13,233 nucleotides of DNA from Pseudomonadota bacterium (GTDB lineage: Bacteria; Pseudomonadota; Gammaproteobacteria; Burkholderiales; Thiobacillaceae), in assembly GCA_030836725.1 (NCBI GenBank), contig JAUPLV010000052.1, forward strand, positions 1 to 13,233, written 5' to 3'. A model generated the notes under the pieces. The model was not told the origin of the DNA. It saw only the letters and a program-made list of their open reading frames with translations, and did not search any database. This document shows, piece by piece, positions 1-6,947 of this stretch (position 1 is its first letter; each line of letters starts with the position of its first letter). Position numbers and translations under genes: made by a program.

Positions 1-3000
1 CCTGCGAGAACAGCCGCTCCGAGCCGCAGCCGGGGAAATAGAACACCGCGTCAGCGTCGTCGGACAGCTTCGCCGGGTTGCGCAGGATCGGCACGATCGA
101 GGCGTCTTCCAGTCCCAGCAGCGCGCGCGAGGTTTTCTTCGGCAGTCCGCCCGGCATCGGCTTGTTCACCAGATGGATAACCTGGGTGACCAGCTTGGGC
201 CGGCCGAGGGTGGCCGGTGGATGCTGGGTCTGCGCCTGGATCAGTCCCAGGCGCTTGAACAACGTGTGCCCCATCCGTTGTGCGGCATAGCCCCATTCGA
301 TCAGCGGTTTGCGGATCGCCTTGATGGTGGCGGGATCGGTTGCGTTGAGGAAGGTCATCGACGCCCAGGTGCCGGGATTGAATTTCTTCTTGCCCTGCTT
401 GCGCAGCAGGTTGCGCATGGCGATCGAGACGTCGCCGAAGTCGATGTCGACCGGGCACGGATTCTTGCACTTGTGGCAGACGGTGCAGTGGTCGGCGACG
501 TCGCCGAATTCGTCGAAGTGCTTCAGCGACACCCCGCGCCGGGTCTGCTCCTCGTACAGGAAGGCCTCAATCAGCAGCGAGGTGGCGAGGATCTTGTTGC
601 GCGGCGAATACAGCAGGTTGGCGCGCGGAATGTGGGTGTTGCACACCGGCTTGCACTTGCCGCAGCGCAGGCAGTCCTTGATCGAGTCGGCGATGGCCTC
701 GGTTTCCGAGGCTTCGAGAATGATCGACTCGGCTTCCAGCAGGCCGAAGGAGGGCGTATAGGCGTTGCGCAGATCCGCGCCCGGCAGCAGCTTGCCCTTG
801 TTGAAGCGGCTGTTGGGATCGACCTTCCGCTTATATTCGGCGAAGGTCGCGATCGTCGCATCGTCGAGAAACTCCAGCTTGGTCAGGCCGATGCCGTGCT
901 CGCCCGAAATCACCCCGCCGAGATCGGTGGCGAGTTTCATGATGCGCGCGACCGCTGCATTGGCGGCCTGCAGCATGGCGTAGTCGTCGGAGTTGACCGG
1001 AATGTTGGTGTGTACGTTGCCGTCGCCCGCGTGCATGTGCAGCGCCACGAATACACGGCTTTTCAAGACTTCCTGATGGATGCGGTCGCAGGCTTCGAGC
1101 ACCGGGATGTATTCGCGGCCGATGAACAGTTGGTGCAGTTCGCGACGGACCTCGCGCTTCCATGACACGCGGATGTGCTTGTCGCGTAGCGCGGCGAAGA
1201 TCGTGAGGGGATTGCCCTCTCCCCCAGCCCCTCCCCCGTTTACGGGGGAGGGGAGTGGCGCGTCGAGGCTGGCCAGGTACTCGGCCCAGCGCGCGCGCAC
1301 CGACTCGATCAGGGCTTGTGCGCGCTGGCGCTTTTCTTCCACCTGCGCGGGATCGGCGATGGTGTCCTCGTCCTGCAGCAGCGGCAACTGCGGGGCGCTG
1401 AAGAATTCCGCCAGCGCATCGAGCAGCTTCAGCTTGTTGGCGATCGACAACTCGATGTTGATGCGCTCGATGCCGTCGGTGTAGTCGCCCAGGCGCGGCA
1501 GCGGAATCACCACGTCCTCGTTGATCTTGAATGCGTTGGTGTGCGCCGCGATGGCGGCGGTGCGGGCGCGGTCGAGCCAGAATTTCCTGCGCGTCTCGGC
1601 CGACACCGCGATGAAGCCTTCGCCGCCGCGCGCGTTGGCGAGCTGGACGATCTTCGATGCGGCTTCGCCCACCGCGACTTCGTTGTCCGACACCACGTCG
1701 ATCAGGAGCACCATGTTCGGGCGCGCGGCGCGCGGCGATTTGGTCGCGTAGCCGACCGCCTTGACGTAGCGCGCGTCGAGGTGCTCCAGCCCGGCCAGCA
1801 GGATGTCGGGATGGCTATCGCAGTAGTCCTTGATTTCAACAATGGCGGGCGTCGCTTCGCGCGCGCTGCCGAAGAACTCCAGGCAGACGGTGCGGGTGTG
1901 CGCGGGCAGCCGGTGCAGGATGAAGCGCGCCGAGGTGATCAGGCCGTCGCAGCCTTCCTTCTGGATGCCGGGCAGGCCGGCGAGAAACTTGTCGGTGACG
2001 TCCTTGCCGAGACCGGTCTTGCGGAAGCGGCTGCCCGGGATGGTGAGGATCTCAGGCGAGCCTTTCGGCGTTTTCCCATCGGCGGCGAAGCGGCGGATTT
2101 CGAAGGTGGCCGAGGGCGCATCGTGGATCTTGCCGCGGTTGTGGTCGAGCCGCGTCACTTCGAGCCAGTCGGCGTCCGGCGTGACCATGCGCCACGACGC
2201 CAGGTTGTCGAGCGCGGTGCCCCAGAGCACGGCCTTCTTGCCGCCGGCGTTCATCGACACGTTGCCGCCGATGGTCGAGGCGTCGGCCGAAGTCGGGTCG
2301 ACCGCGAACACCAGCCCGGCGGCGTCGGCCGCTTCCATCACCCGCTTGGTGACGACGCCGGCGCCGCAGTGGATGGTCGGCACCTCGAATTCGCAGCCGG
2401 GCAGGTGCAGCATTTCCACCGCGCTCATCGCTTCAAGCTTTTCGGTGTTGATGACCGCTGCCTTGTCGGTGAGCGGCACTGCGCCGCCTGTATAGCCGGT
2501 GCCGCCGCCGCGCGGGATGAGGGTCAGGCCCACTTCGATCAGCCCGGCTACCAGCCCGGCCATCTCGGCTTCGGTATCCGGGGTCAGCACCACGAACGGG
2601 TATTCCACCCGCCAGTCGGTGGCGTCGGTGACGTGGGAGACGCGCGCCAGACCGTCGAAGGCGATGTTGTCGCGCCGGGTGACGCCGGTGAGGAGGCGCA
2701 GGATGCGCGCGCGCAGGCTGGCGGTGTCGGCGAACCAGGCCTCGAATTCGCGCACCGCGCGCCCGGCTGCTTCCAGCAGCTGTCCCACCAGTTCGTTGCC
2801 CCCGCCAGGAGGACGCCGGTTCCGTAAGTCGCCAGAGGCGACAACGGCTCCGCTGCCCTGGCGCCGCACTTCGATTTCGTGCAGGCGATGCTGCAGCGCC
2901 TCGACCAGCATTTGCCGCCGCTTGGGATTGTCGAGCAGGTCGTCTTCCAGATAGGGGTTGCGCCGCACCACCCAGATGTCACCCAGCACCTCGAACAGCA

Positions 3001-3142
3001 TGCGCGCCGAGCGCCCCGTCCTGCGTTCGCCGCGCAGGGTGTTGAGCACGCCCCATGCATCGGCGCCGAGCAGGCGGATGACGATTTCGCGGTCGGAAAA
3101 CGAGGTGTAGTTGTAGGGGATTTCGCGCAGGCGTGCGGTCAT
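1..3142 (-). CDS. DUF3683 / FAD-linked oxidase / 4Fe-4S / CCG-domain oxidoreductase, 3' end cut by window edge
   Basis: The minus-strand frame from the ATG at 3142 stays open to base 1 (1047 residues seen). The N-terminus (RLREIPYNYTSFSDRE, then RNPYLEDDLLDNPKRR) matches DUF3683 of large betaproteobacterial oxidases. An FAD-binding-4 domain follows, with P210-RGGGTGYTGG and a VDPTSADAS...GGNVSMNAGG stretch. The FAD-oxidase C-terminal part shows H702-M-H-A-G-D-G-N-V-H711 and GEHGIG around 747-752. Two 4Fe-4S clusters have ligands C824/C827/C830/C834 and C886/C889/C892/C896, each CxxCxxCxxxC. The last visible residues, YFPGCGSERLFSQ, begin a CCG (heterodisulfide reductase-like) domain; the rest lies outside. 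The family oxidises 2-hydroxyacids such as D-lactate or glycolate and passes electrons to Fe-S and quinone acceptors; this substrate is unknown. Two palindromic insertions sit in frame at about residues 94-114 and 628-644. No clear ribosome binding site precedes the ATG. It is divergent from the lipid cassette. Confidence 0.93.
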   Translation of the reverse strand, partial: MTARLREIPYNYTSFSDREIVIRLLGADAWGVLNTLRGERRTGRSARMLFEVLGDIWVVRRNPYLEDDLLDNPKRRQMLVEALQHRLHEIEVRRQGSGAVVASGDLRNRRPPGGGNELVGQLLEAAGRAVREFEAWFADTASLRARILRLLTGVTRRDNIAFDGLARVSHVTDATDWRVEYPFVVLTPDTEAEMAGLVAGLIEVGLTLIPRGGGTGYTGGAVPLTDKAAVINTEKLEAMSAVEMLHLPGCEFEVPTIHCGAGVVTKRVMEAADAAGLVFAVDPTSADASTIGGNVSMNAGGKKAVLWGTALDNLASWRMVTPDADWLEVTRLDHNRGKIHDAPSATFEIRRFAADGKTPKGSPEILTIPGSRFRKTGLGKDVTDKFLAGLPGIQKEGCDGLITSARFILHRLPAHTRTVCLEFFGSAREATPAIVEIKDYCDSHPDILLAGLEHLDARYVKAVGYATKSPRAARPNMVLLIDVVSDNEVAVGEAASKIVQLANARGGEGFIAVSAETRRKFWLDRARTAAIAAHTNAFKINEDVVIPLPRLGDYTDGIERINIELSIANKLKLLDALAEFFSAPQLPLLQDEDTIADPAQVEEKRQRAQALIESVRARWAEYLASLDAPLPSPVNGGGAGGEGNPLTIFAALRDKHIRVSWKREVRRELHQLFIGREYIPVLEACDRIHQEVLKSRVFVALHMHAGDGNVHTNIPVNSDDYAMLQAANAAVARIMKLATDLGGVISGEHGIGLTKLEFLDDATIATFAEYKRKVDPNSRFNKGKLLPGADLRNAYTPSFGLLEAESIILEASETEAIADSIKDCLRCGKCKPVCNTHIPRANLLYSPRNKILATSLLIEAFLYEEQTRRGVSLKHFDEFGDVADHCTVCHKCKNPCPVDIDFGDVSIAMRNLLRKQGKKKFNPGTWASMTFLNATDPATIKAIRKPLIEWGYAAQRMGHTLFKRLGLIQAQTQHPPATLGRPKLVTQVIHLVNKPMPGGLPKKTSRALLGLEDASIVPILRNPAKLSDDADAVFYFPGCGSERLFSQ
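1213..1261. repeat. GC-rich palindromic element in frame inside the oxidoreductase gene
   Basis: An exact inverted repeat has arms CCCCTCCCCCG (1228-1238) and CGGGGGAGGGG (1243-1253) around a TTTA loop, preceded by a C-rich CCCTCTCCCCCAG stretch. On the gene's strand it reads PLPSPVNGGG AGGEGN (residues about 628-644), a low-complexity Pro/Gly patch with no resemblance to the flanking helical sequence. This composition is typical of dispersed palindromic repeats usually found between genes in proteobacteria. Copy number elsewhere in the genome cannot be judged here. Confidence 0.7.
2803..2863. repeat. Second palindromic segment in the oxidoreductase gene
   Basis: Outer arms CGCCAGG (2803-2809) and CCTGGCG (2857-2863) enclose an inner stem GTCGCC (2828-2833) - AGA - GGCGAC (2837-2842). 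The inner stem is flanked by CCGTAA and AACGG, which extend it imperfectly. On the minus strand it encodes residues about 94-114, a Gly/Arg/Pro-rich linker (SGDLRNRRPPGGGNE), between two helical parts of the DUF3683 region. It may be a second dispersed repeat carried in frame, or simply a flexible linker with chance symmetry. Confidence 0.45.
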
Positions 3143-3276
3143 GCTGGGTTTTGTTCGGCCGTCGCCGGGCGAGGCCGAATCGATCTGCTTCAAAGCCGGT
3201 ATTTTACGGGATATGGGCGCAAGCTGTGAGCCGCTACAATCGCGTAAAAACCATCCAACGCTCAGGGAAAAACGCC
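3143..3276. promoter_or_regulatory. Divergent intergenic region with candidate -10 boxes
   Basis: This 134-nt gap separates the minus-strand oxidoreductase from the plus-strand lipid cassette, so it must hold promoters for both. A TACAAT hexamer at 3235-3240 would place a plus-strand start about 30 nt before the GTG at 3277. On the minus strand TAAAAT (complement of 3201-3206) would start a transcript about 50 nt before the ATG at 3142. Neither has a convincing -35 box at the usual spacing, so both are tentative. Confidence 0.35.
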
Positions 3277-3888
3277 GTGGCCTCCGTTTACGACTTGAAA
3301 CCGCGCTTTCAGGCGCTGCTGCGCCCGCTGGTCAATACGCTCGCGGCGCGCGGGGTGACGGCGAATCAGGTGACCGTGGCGGCGGTCGTATTGTCGCTCG
3401 GCGGCGGCGGGTTGATCGCCTGGCGCCCTTTCGAAACCTGGCCGTTGCTGCTGTTGCCACTGGTGTTGCTGTTGCGCATGGGGCTCAATGCCATCGACGG
3501 CATGCTGGCGCGCGAGCACGGGCAGCAGAGCAAGCTCGGCGCGATATTGAATGAACTCGGCGATGTCCTCTCCGACACCGCGCTGTATCTGCCGCTGGCC
3601 TGGGTGCCGATGGTGTATGTGCCGCTGATCGAGGGCATCGTGGTGCTGGCGGTGGTCAGTGAAATGACCGGCGTGCTGGCGGTGCAGATCGGCGCGCGCC
3701 GCCAGTACCAGGGGCCGATGGGCAAGAGCGACCGCGCGCTGTGGTTCGGCGCACTCGGCCTGGCGCTCGGGCTGGGCGTGGCGCCCGGCAACTGGATCAA
3801 CTGGGGGCTCGGCGCCATGCTGGCGCTGCTGGTGCTGACCATCGTCAACCGTGCGCGTGGCGCGCTAAGGGAGGCCGGTGCCGCTTAA
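3277..3888 (+). CDS. ynbA: YnbA-like CDP-alcohol phosphatidyltransferase
   Basis: This 203-residue integral membrane enzyme would move a phosphatidyl group from a CDP-lipid to an alcohol, or a phospho-alcohol to a lipid, at the inner membrane. The start is the GTG at 3277, preceded by AGGGA about 8 nt upstream; it gives ASVYDLKPRFQALLRP, which lines up with E. coli YnbA as I recall it. The CDP-alcohol motif spans residues 71-100: N71-A-I-D74-G75-M-L-A78-R79, then G88-A-I-L-N92-E-L-G-D96. Compared with the canonical DxxDGxxAR...GxxxDxxxD, the first and third Asp are Asn. My recollection of E. coli YnbA has the same two changes. Hydrophobic segments lie at about 33-48, 55-70, 102-125 and 150-195. 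The gene overlaps the next by 11 nt. The acceptor alcohol is unknown; homology is strong but the product is not established. Confidence 0.88.
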   Translation: MASVYDLKPRFQALLRPLVNTLAARGVTANQVTVAAVVLSLGGGGLIAWRPFETWPLLLLPLVLLLRMGLNAIDGMLAREHGQQSKLGAILNELGDVLSDTALYLPLAWVPMVYVPLIEGIVVLAVVSEMTGVLAVQIGARRQYQGPMGKSDRALWFGALGLALGLGVAPGNWINWGLGAMLALLVLTIVNRARGALREAGAA

Positions 3889-4804
3889 TCTGCAATACGC
3901 CCTATACGGCATCCTCGCCCTGCTGGTGCTGGGCACGCTCATCATCGGGCTCAAGCATTTTTTCAGGCCCGGGCCGGGCGACCGCGAACTGTGGCTGCGG
4001 ATGCGTTCGTGGTGGGTGATGGCCGGGCTGTTCATCCTCGCGATTGCCGTCAACCGGCAGTTGTCGATTGTGTTCTTCGCGCTGGTGAGCTTCCTCGCGC
4101 TGAAGGAGTATTTCAGCATCATCCCCACCCGCCGAGCCGACCGCCGCGTGCTGTTCTGGGCCTATCTCGCCATCCCGGTGCAGTATTGGTGGGTGCATGA
4201 AGCTTGGTTCGGCATGTTCATCATCTTCATCCCGGTCTATCTGTTCCTGTTCATCCCGCTGAAGATGGTCATCGTCGGCGAGACGCAGGGCTTCCTCAAG
4301 GCCGCCGGCACCCTGCACTGGGGGCTGATGACCACGGTGTTTTCGCTGTCGCACGCGGCTTTCCTGCTGGCGCTGCCGGACAGCGGCAACCCGGCGGCGG
4401 GCAGCGCGGGCCTGCTGCTGTTCCTGGTCTTCCTCACCCAGTTCAACGACGTGATGCAGTTCGTCTGGGGCAAGCTCGCCGGCCGGCGCAGGGTTATTCC
4501 CAAGGTCAGCCCCGGCAAGACGGTGGCGGGGTTCGTCGGCGGCGTGGCGACGACCACCCTGGTGGCCTGGCTTGCCGCGCCCTGGCTGACGCCGCTGGTT
4601 GGCTGGCAGCCCATCGCCGCCGGCCTCATCATCGGCATCGGCGGCTTCGTCGGCGACGTGACCATCTCGGCGATCAAGCGCGATCTCGGCATCAAGGACA
4701 GCGGCACGCTGATTCCCGGCCACGGCGGCATCCTCGATCGGGTCGACAGCCTGACCTACACCGCCCCGTTGTTTTTTCACTTCGTGTTCTACCTGCATTA
4801 TTAA
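3878..4804 (+). CDS. ynbB: YnbB-like phosphatidate cytidylyltransferase (CDP-diacylglycerol synthase family)
   Basis: This 308-residue polytopic membrane protein is predicted to make CDP-diacylglycerol from phosphatidic acid and CTP. The family signature is intact near the C-terminus: SAIKRDLGIKDSG followed by LIPGHGGILDRVDS. It contains the S-x-x-K-R, K-D and H-G-G-x-x-D-R elements of CdsA-type enzymes. PKVSPGKT lies upstream of it. The sequence tracks E. coli YnbB (as I recall it) more closely than housekeeping CdsA, notably ALKEYFSII near the N-terminus and the VFFALVSFLALKEY segment. The start is GTG at 3878, inside the end of the previous gene, with an AAGGGAGG Shine-Dalgarno at 3867-3874; the spacing is short. 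Its stop codon TAA directly abuts the next ATG, so translation of the cassette is probably coupled. It would supply the CDP-lipid used by the upstream enzyme. Confidence 0.92.
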   Translation: MPLNLQYALYGILALLVLGTLIIGLKHFFRPGPGDRELWLRMRSWWVMAGLFILAIAVNRQLSIVFFALVSFLALKEYFSIIPTRRADRRVLFWAYLAIPVQYWWVHEAWFGMFIIFIPVYLFLFIPLKMVIVGETQGFLKAAGTLHWGLMTTVFSLSHAAFLLALPDSGNPAAGSAGLLLFLVFLTQFNDVMQFVWGKLAGRRRVIPKVSPGKTVAGFVGGVATTTLVAWLAAPWLTPLVGWQPIAAGLIIGIGGFVGDVTISAIKRDLGIKDSGTLIPGHGGILDRVDSLTYTAPLFFHFVFYLHY

Positions 4805-5440
4805 ATGCGCTGGCTACAGGCTGCGTTCTTCCTGCTGCTGGTTCGCCCCTTCCTTGCGCTGGTGCTGGGCGTCAACCTGCGCCATGCCGAGCGGCTGCCC
4901 CTGACTGGCCCGGCGATTCTCGCCGCCAACCACAACAGCCATCTCGATACGCTGCTGCTGATGAGCCTGTTCCCTTTGGCACAGCTTTACCGGGTGCGGC
5001 CGGTCGCGGCGGCGGATTATTTCCTGCGCAATCGCTTCGTCGCCTGGTTCGCGCTCAATGTCATGCACATCCTGCCGCTGGCGCGCCGACCGAAGCCGGG
5101 CGAGCGGCCTTTGGCGCACATCGAAGCCGCTTTGAATGCGGGCGACATCCTGATCCTGTTCCCCGAAGGCTCGCGCGGCGAGCCGGAAAAGCGCGGCGAG
5201 CTCAAATCCGGCATCGCCCACCTGATGGAGCACGCTCCCAACGTGCAGGTGATCCCAATTTATCTGCATGGGTTGGGCAAGGCGCTGCCCAAGGGCGACT
5301 GGCTGCCGGTGCCTTTTTTTGCCGACGGATTCGTCGGCGAGGCCCTCACCTGGCAGGGCGACCGCGCAGCAACGATGCAGGCGCTGGAAGCACGTTTTGA
5401 CGAGCTTGAACGCGAAGGCGGGAGACGGATATGGGAATGA
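4805..5440 (+). CDS. PlsC-family 1-acyl-glycerol-3-phosphate acyltransferase
   Basis: This 211-residue membrane-associated acyltransferase probably adds the second acyl chain to lysophosphatidic acid to give phosphatidic acid, the substrate of the preceding cytidylyltransferase. Motif I, NHNSHLDTL, supplies the catalytic H-x4-D. Motif III is FPEGSRGEPEKRGELKSG (usually FPEGTR), and motif IV is VIPIYLHG. The first 25 residues are hydrophobic and could anchor it in the membrane. The ATG at 4805 follows the previous stop without a gap, and the 3' end overlaps the next gene by 10 nt. E. coli ynbAB is, as far as I recall, followed by a different gene (ynbC), so this pairing is not the E. coli arrangement. 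It may act on another acceptor; housekeeping plsC or a specialised paralog cannot be told apart here. Confidence 0.9.
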   Translation: MRWLQAAFFLLLVRPFLALVLGVNLRHAERLPLTGPAILAANHNSHLDTLLLMSLFPLAQLYRVRPVAAADYFLRNRFVAWFALNVMHILPLARRPKPGERPLAHIEAALNAGDILILFPEGSRGEPEKRGELKSGIAHLMEHAPNVQVIPIYLHGLGKALPKGDWLPVPFFADGFVGEALTWQGDRAATMQALEARFDELEREGGRRIWE

Positions 5441-6051
5441 AAATGGGAAAAACCGAGGCGCGCGTGCTGGCGGCGCTGACGCTGGCGGCGCTGATCGCGT
5501 CTGGCCTGAATCCAAGCGATCGCCTGACCTGGTGGCTGGAGACGCTGCCGGTGATGATCGGTTTGCCGCTGCTCCTGCTGATGCACCGCCGGTTTCCGCT
5601 AACGCCGCTGGTGGTGCGGCTGCTGTTTGTTCACGGCCTGATCCTGATGCTGGGCGGGCATTACACCTACGCGCGGGTGCCGGCGGGTTTCTGGGCGCAG
5701 GAGGCGTTCGACCTCGCGCGCAACCATTACGACCGGCTGGGCCATCTGGCGCAGGGATTCATCCCGGCGATGCTGGCCCGCGAAATCCTGCTGCGCAACA
5801 CGCCGCTGCAAGCCGGCGGCTGGCTGTTTTTTCTGACGGCCTCGGTGGTGCTGGCGTTTTCCGCCTGTTACGAATTCGTCGAGTGGGGTGCGGCGCTGGC
5901 GCTCGGCGGGGAGGCCGATGCCTTCCTCGCGACCCAGGGCGACGTATGGGACACGCAGTGGGACATGTTCCTGGCGCTGGTCGGCGGAGTGACGTCGCAG
6001 CTGCTTCTGACCCGCCTGCACGACCGTCAACTTGCGCAGCGGTTTATCTGA
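5431..6051 (+). CDS. YjdF-like inner membrane protein (DUF2238)
   Basis: This 206-residue polytopic membrane protein matches the YjdF/DUF2238 family in length and in conserved polar stretches: HGLILMLGGHYTYARVPAGFW, the N-H-Y-D-R-L-G-H-x-x-Q-G segment, and A-C-Y-E-F-V-E-W-G followed by Q-G-D-V-W-D-T-Q-W-D-M. The conserved His, Asp and Glu residues next to membrane helices hint at an enzymatic or metal-binding role, but no function is established for the family. Three in-frame ATGs (5431, 5437, 5443) are possible; GGAGA upstream favours 5431. It overlaps the acyltransferase by 10 nt and so belongs to the lipid cassette. Its 3' end overlaps the oppositely oriented YedI-like gene by 8 nt. Confidence 0.87.
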   Translation: MGMKMGKTEARVLAALTLAALIASGLNPSDRLTWWLETLPVMIGLPLLLLMHRRFPLTPLVVRLLFVHGLILMLGGHYTYARVPAGFWAQEAFDLARNHYDRLGHLAQGFIPAMLAREILLRNTPLQAGGWLFFLTASVVLAFSACYEFVEWGAALALGGEADAFLATQGDVWDTQWDMFLALVGGVTSQLLLTRLHDRQLAQRFI

Positions 6052-6946
6052 ACAGACGCTTGGCGATCAAGACGCCCAGCAGCACCAACGCACCGGCCAC
6101 GATGCCGACGAGGGCATCGGCCAGCAAGGGCAGCAAAACCGAGAGTACGCCGGTATGCGGAGCGATTGCCGCGACGGCATGATGCAGGACGGGCAGGCCG
6201 TGGACGAGGATGCCGCCGCCGACCAGGAACATCGCCGCAGTGCCGAGCACCGATAGCGCCTTCATCAGCCATGGCGCGGCAGCGAGCAGAGCGCGCCCGA
6301 GCATTTGCGCGGCGGAACTGGTATGCCGGCTGAGGTGGAGTCCGGCATCATCGAGTTTGACGATGCCGGCGACCAGGCCATAAACTCCCACGGTCATGAC
6401 CAGCGCGATACCGGCGAGCACGGTGAGCTGCGTGCCGAATGGCGCGGCGGCCACGGTGCCGAGTGTGATGACGATGATTTCGGCGGAAAGGATGAAGTCG
6501 GTGCGGATGGCGCCCTTGATCTTGTCCTGTTCCAGTGCGACGAGGTCGACCGCGGGGTCCTCCAGGGCGTGGGTGAGCTCGGCTCGATGCGCGGCATCCT
6601 CGGCGGCGCTATGCAGAAACCTGTGCGCCAGTTTCTCGACACCTTCAAAGCAGAGAAACGCGCCGCCCAGCATCAGCAGCGGCGTGATTGCCCATGGCGC
6701 GAAGGCGCTGATGGCGAGCGCAGCCGGCACCAGAATCGCCTTGTTGATGAGCGACCCCCTGGCGACCGCCCACACCACCGGCAGTTCGCGCTCGGCCTTC
6801 ACTCCGGCGACCTGCTGGGCGTTCAGCGCGAGATCGTCTCCCAGCACGCCGGCGGTTTTTTTGGCGGCGACCTGAGACAACACCGAGACGTCATCCAGGA
6901 TGGTCGCGATGTCGTCGATCAGAGCGAGCAGGCTGGCACCGGCCAT
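6044..6946 (-). CDS. yedI: YedI-like membrane protein (DUF808)
   Basis: This 300-residue inner-membrane protein belongs to the DUF808/YedI family (E. coli YedI is of similar length). The N-terminus MAGASLLALIDDIATILDD and the early stretch VAAKKTAGVLGDDLALNA are family hallmarks, as are GGAFLCFEGVEKL and ADALVGIVAGA near the end. Several hydrophobic segments are visible at about 75-105, 160-205 and 230-295. The ATG at 6946 lies one base after the nadA stop (TGA-A-ATG) and is preceded by a GGGGGA Shine-Dalgarno inside the nadA end. A longer reading upstream of it would overlap nadA and lacks family similarity. The function is unknown; the link to NAD synthesis may be only co-transcription. The stop codon overlaps the end of the YjdF-like gene on the other strand. 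Confidence 0.9.
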   Translation of the reverse strand: MAGASLLALIDDIATILDDVSVLSQVAAKKTAGVLGDDLALNAQQVAGVKAERELPVVWAVARGSLINKAILVPAALAISAFAPWAITPLLMLGGAFLCFEGVEKLAHRFLHSAAEDAAHRAELTHALEDPAVDLVALEQDKIKGAIRTDFILSAEIIVITLGTVAAAPFGTQLTVLAGIALVMTVGVYGLVAGIVKLDDAGLHLSRHTSSAAQMLGRALLAAAPWLMKALSVLGTAAMFLVGGGILVHGLPVLHHAVAAIAPHTGVLSVLLPLLADALVGIVAGALVLLGVLIAKRLFR

Positions 6947-6947
6947 T

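Noticed and set aside
173..2827. Long plus-strand open frames (330 and 503 codons) opposite the large oxidoreductase
   Set aside because: They are antisense shadows of a high-GC gene: no family motifs, abundant Arg/Gly/Val/Asp of shadow composition, while the minus-strand frame carries clear FAD and 4Fe-4S motifs throughout.
3133..3276. Longer N-terminus for the YnbA-like protein
   Set aside because: The extra 48 residues have no family similarity and overlap the divergent spacer; the GTG at 3277 has a Shine-Dalgarno and matches the family N-terminus.
4204..5400. 398-codon plus-strand frame across the YnbB/PlsC junction
   Set aside because: A +1 frame shadow rich in Arg/Pro/Gly; both underlying genes have intact family motifs in other frames.
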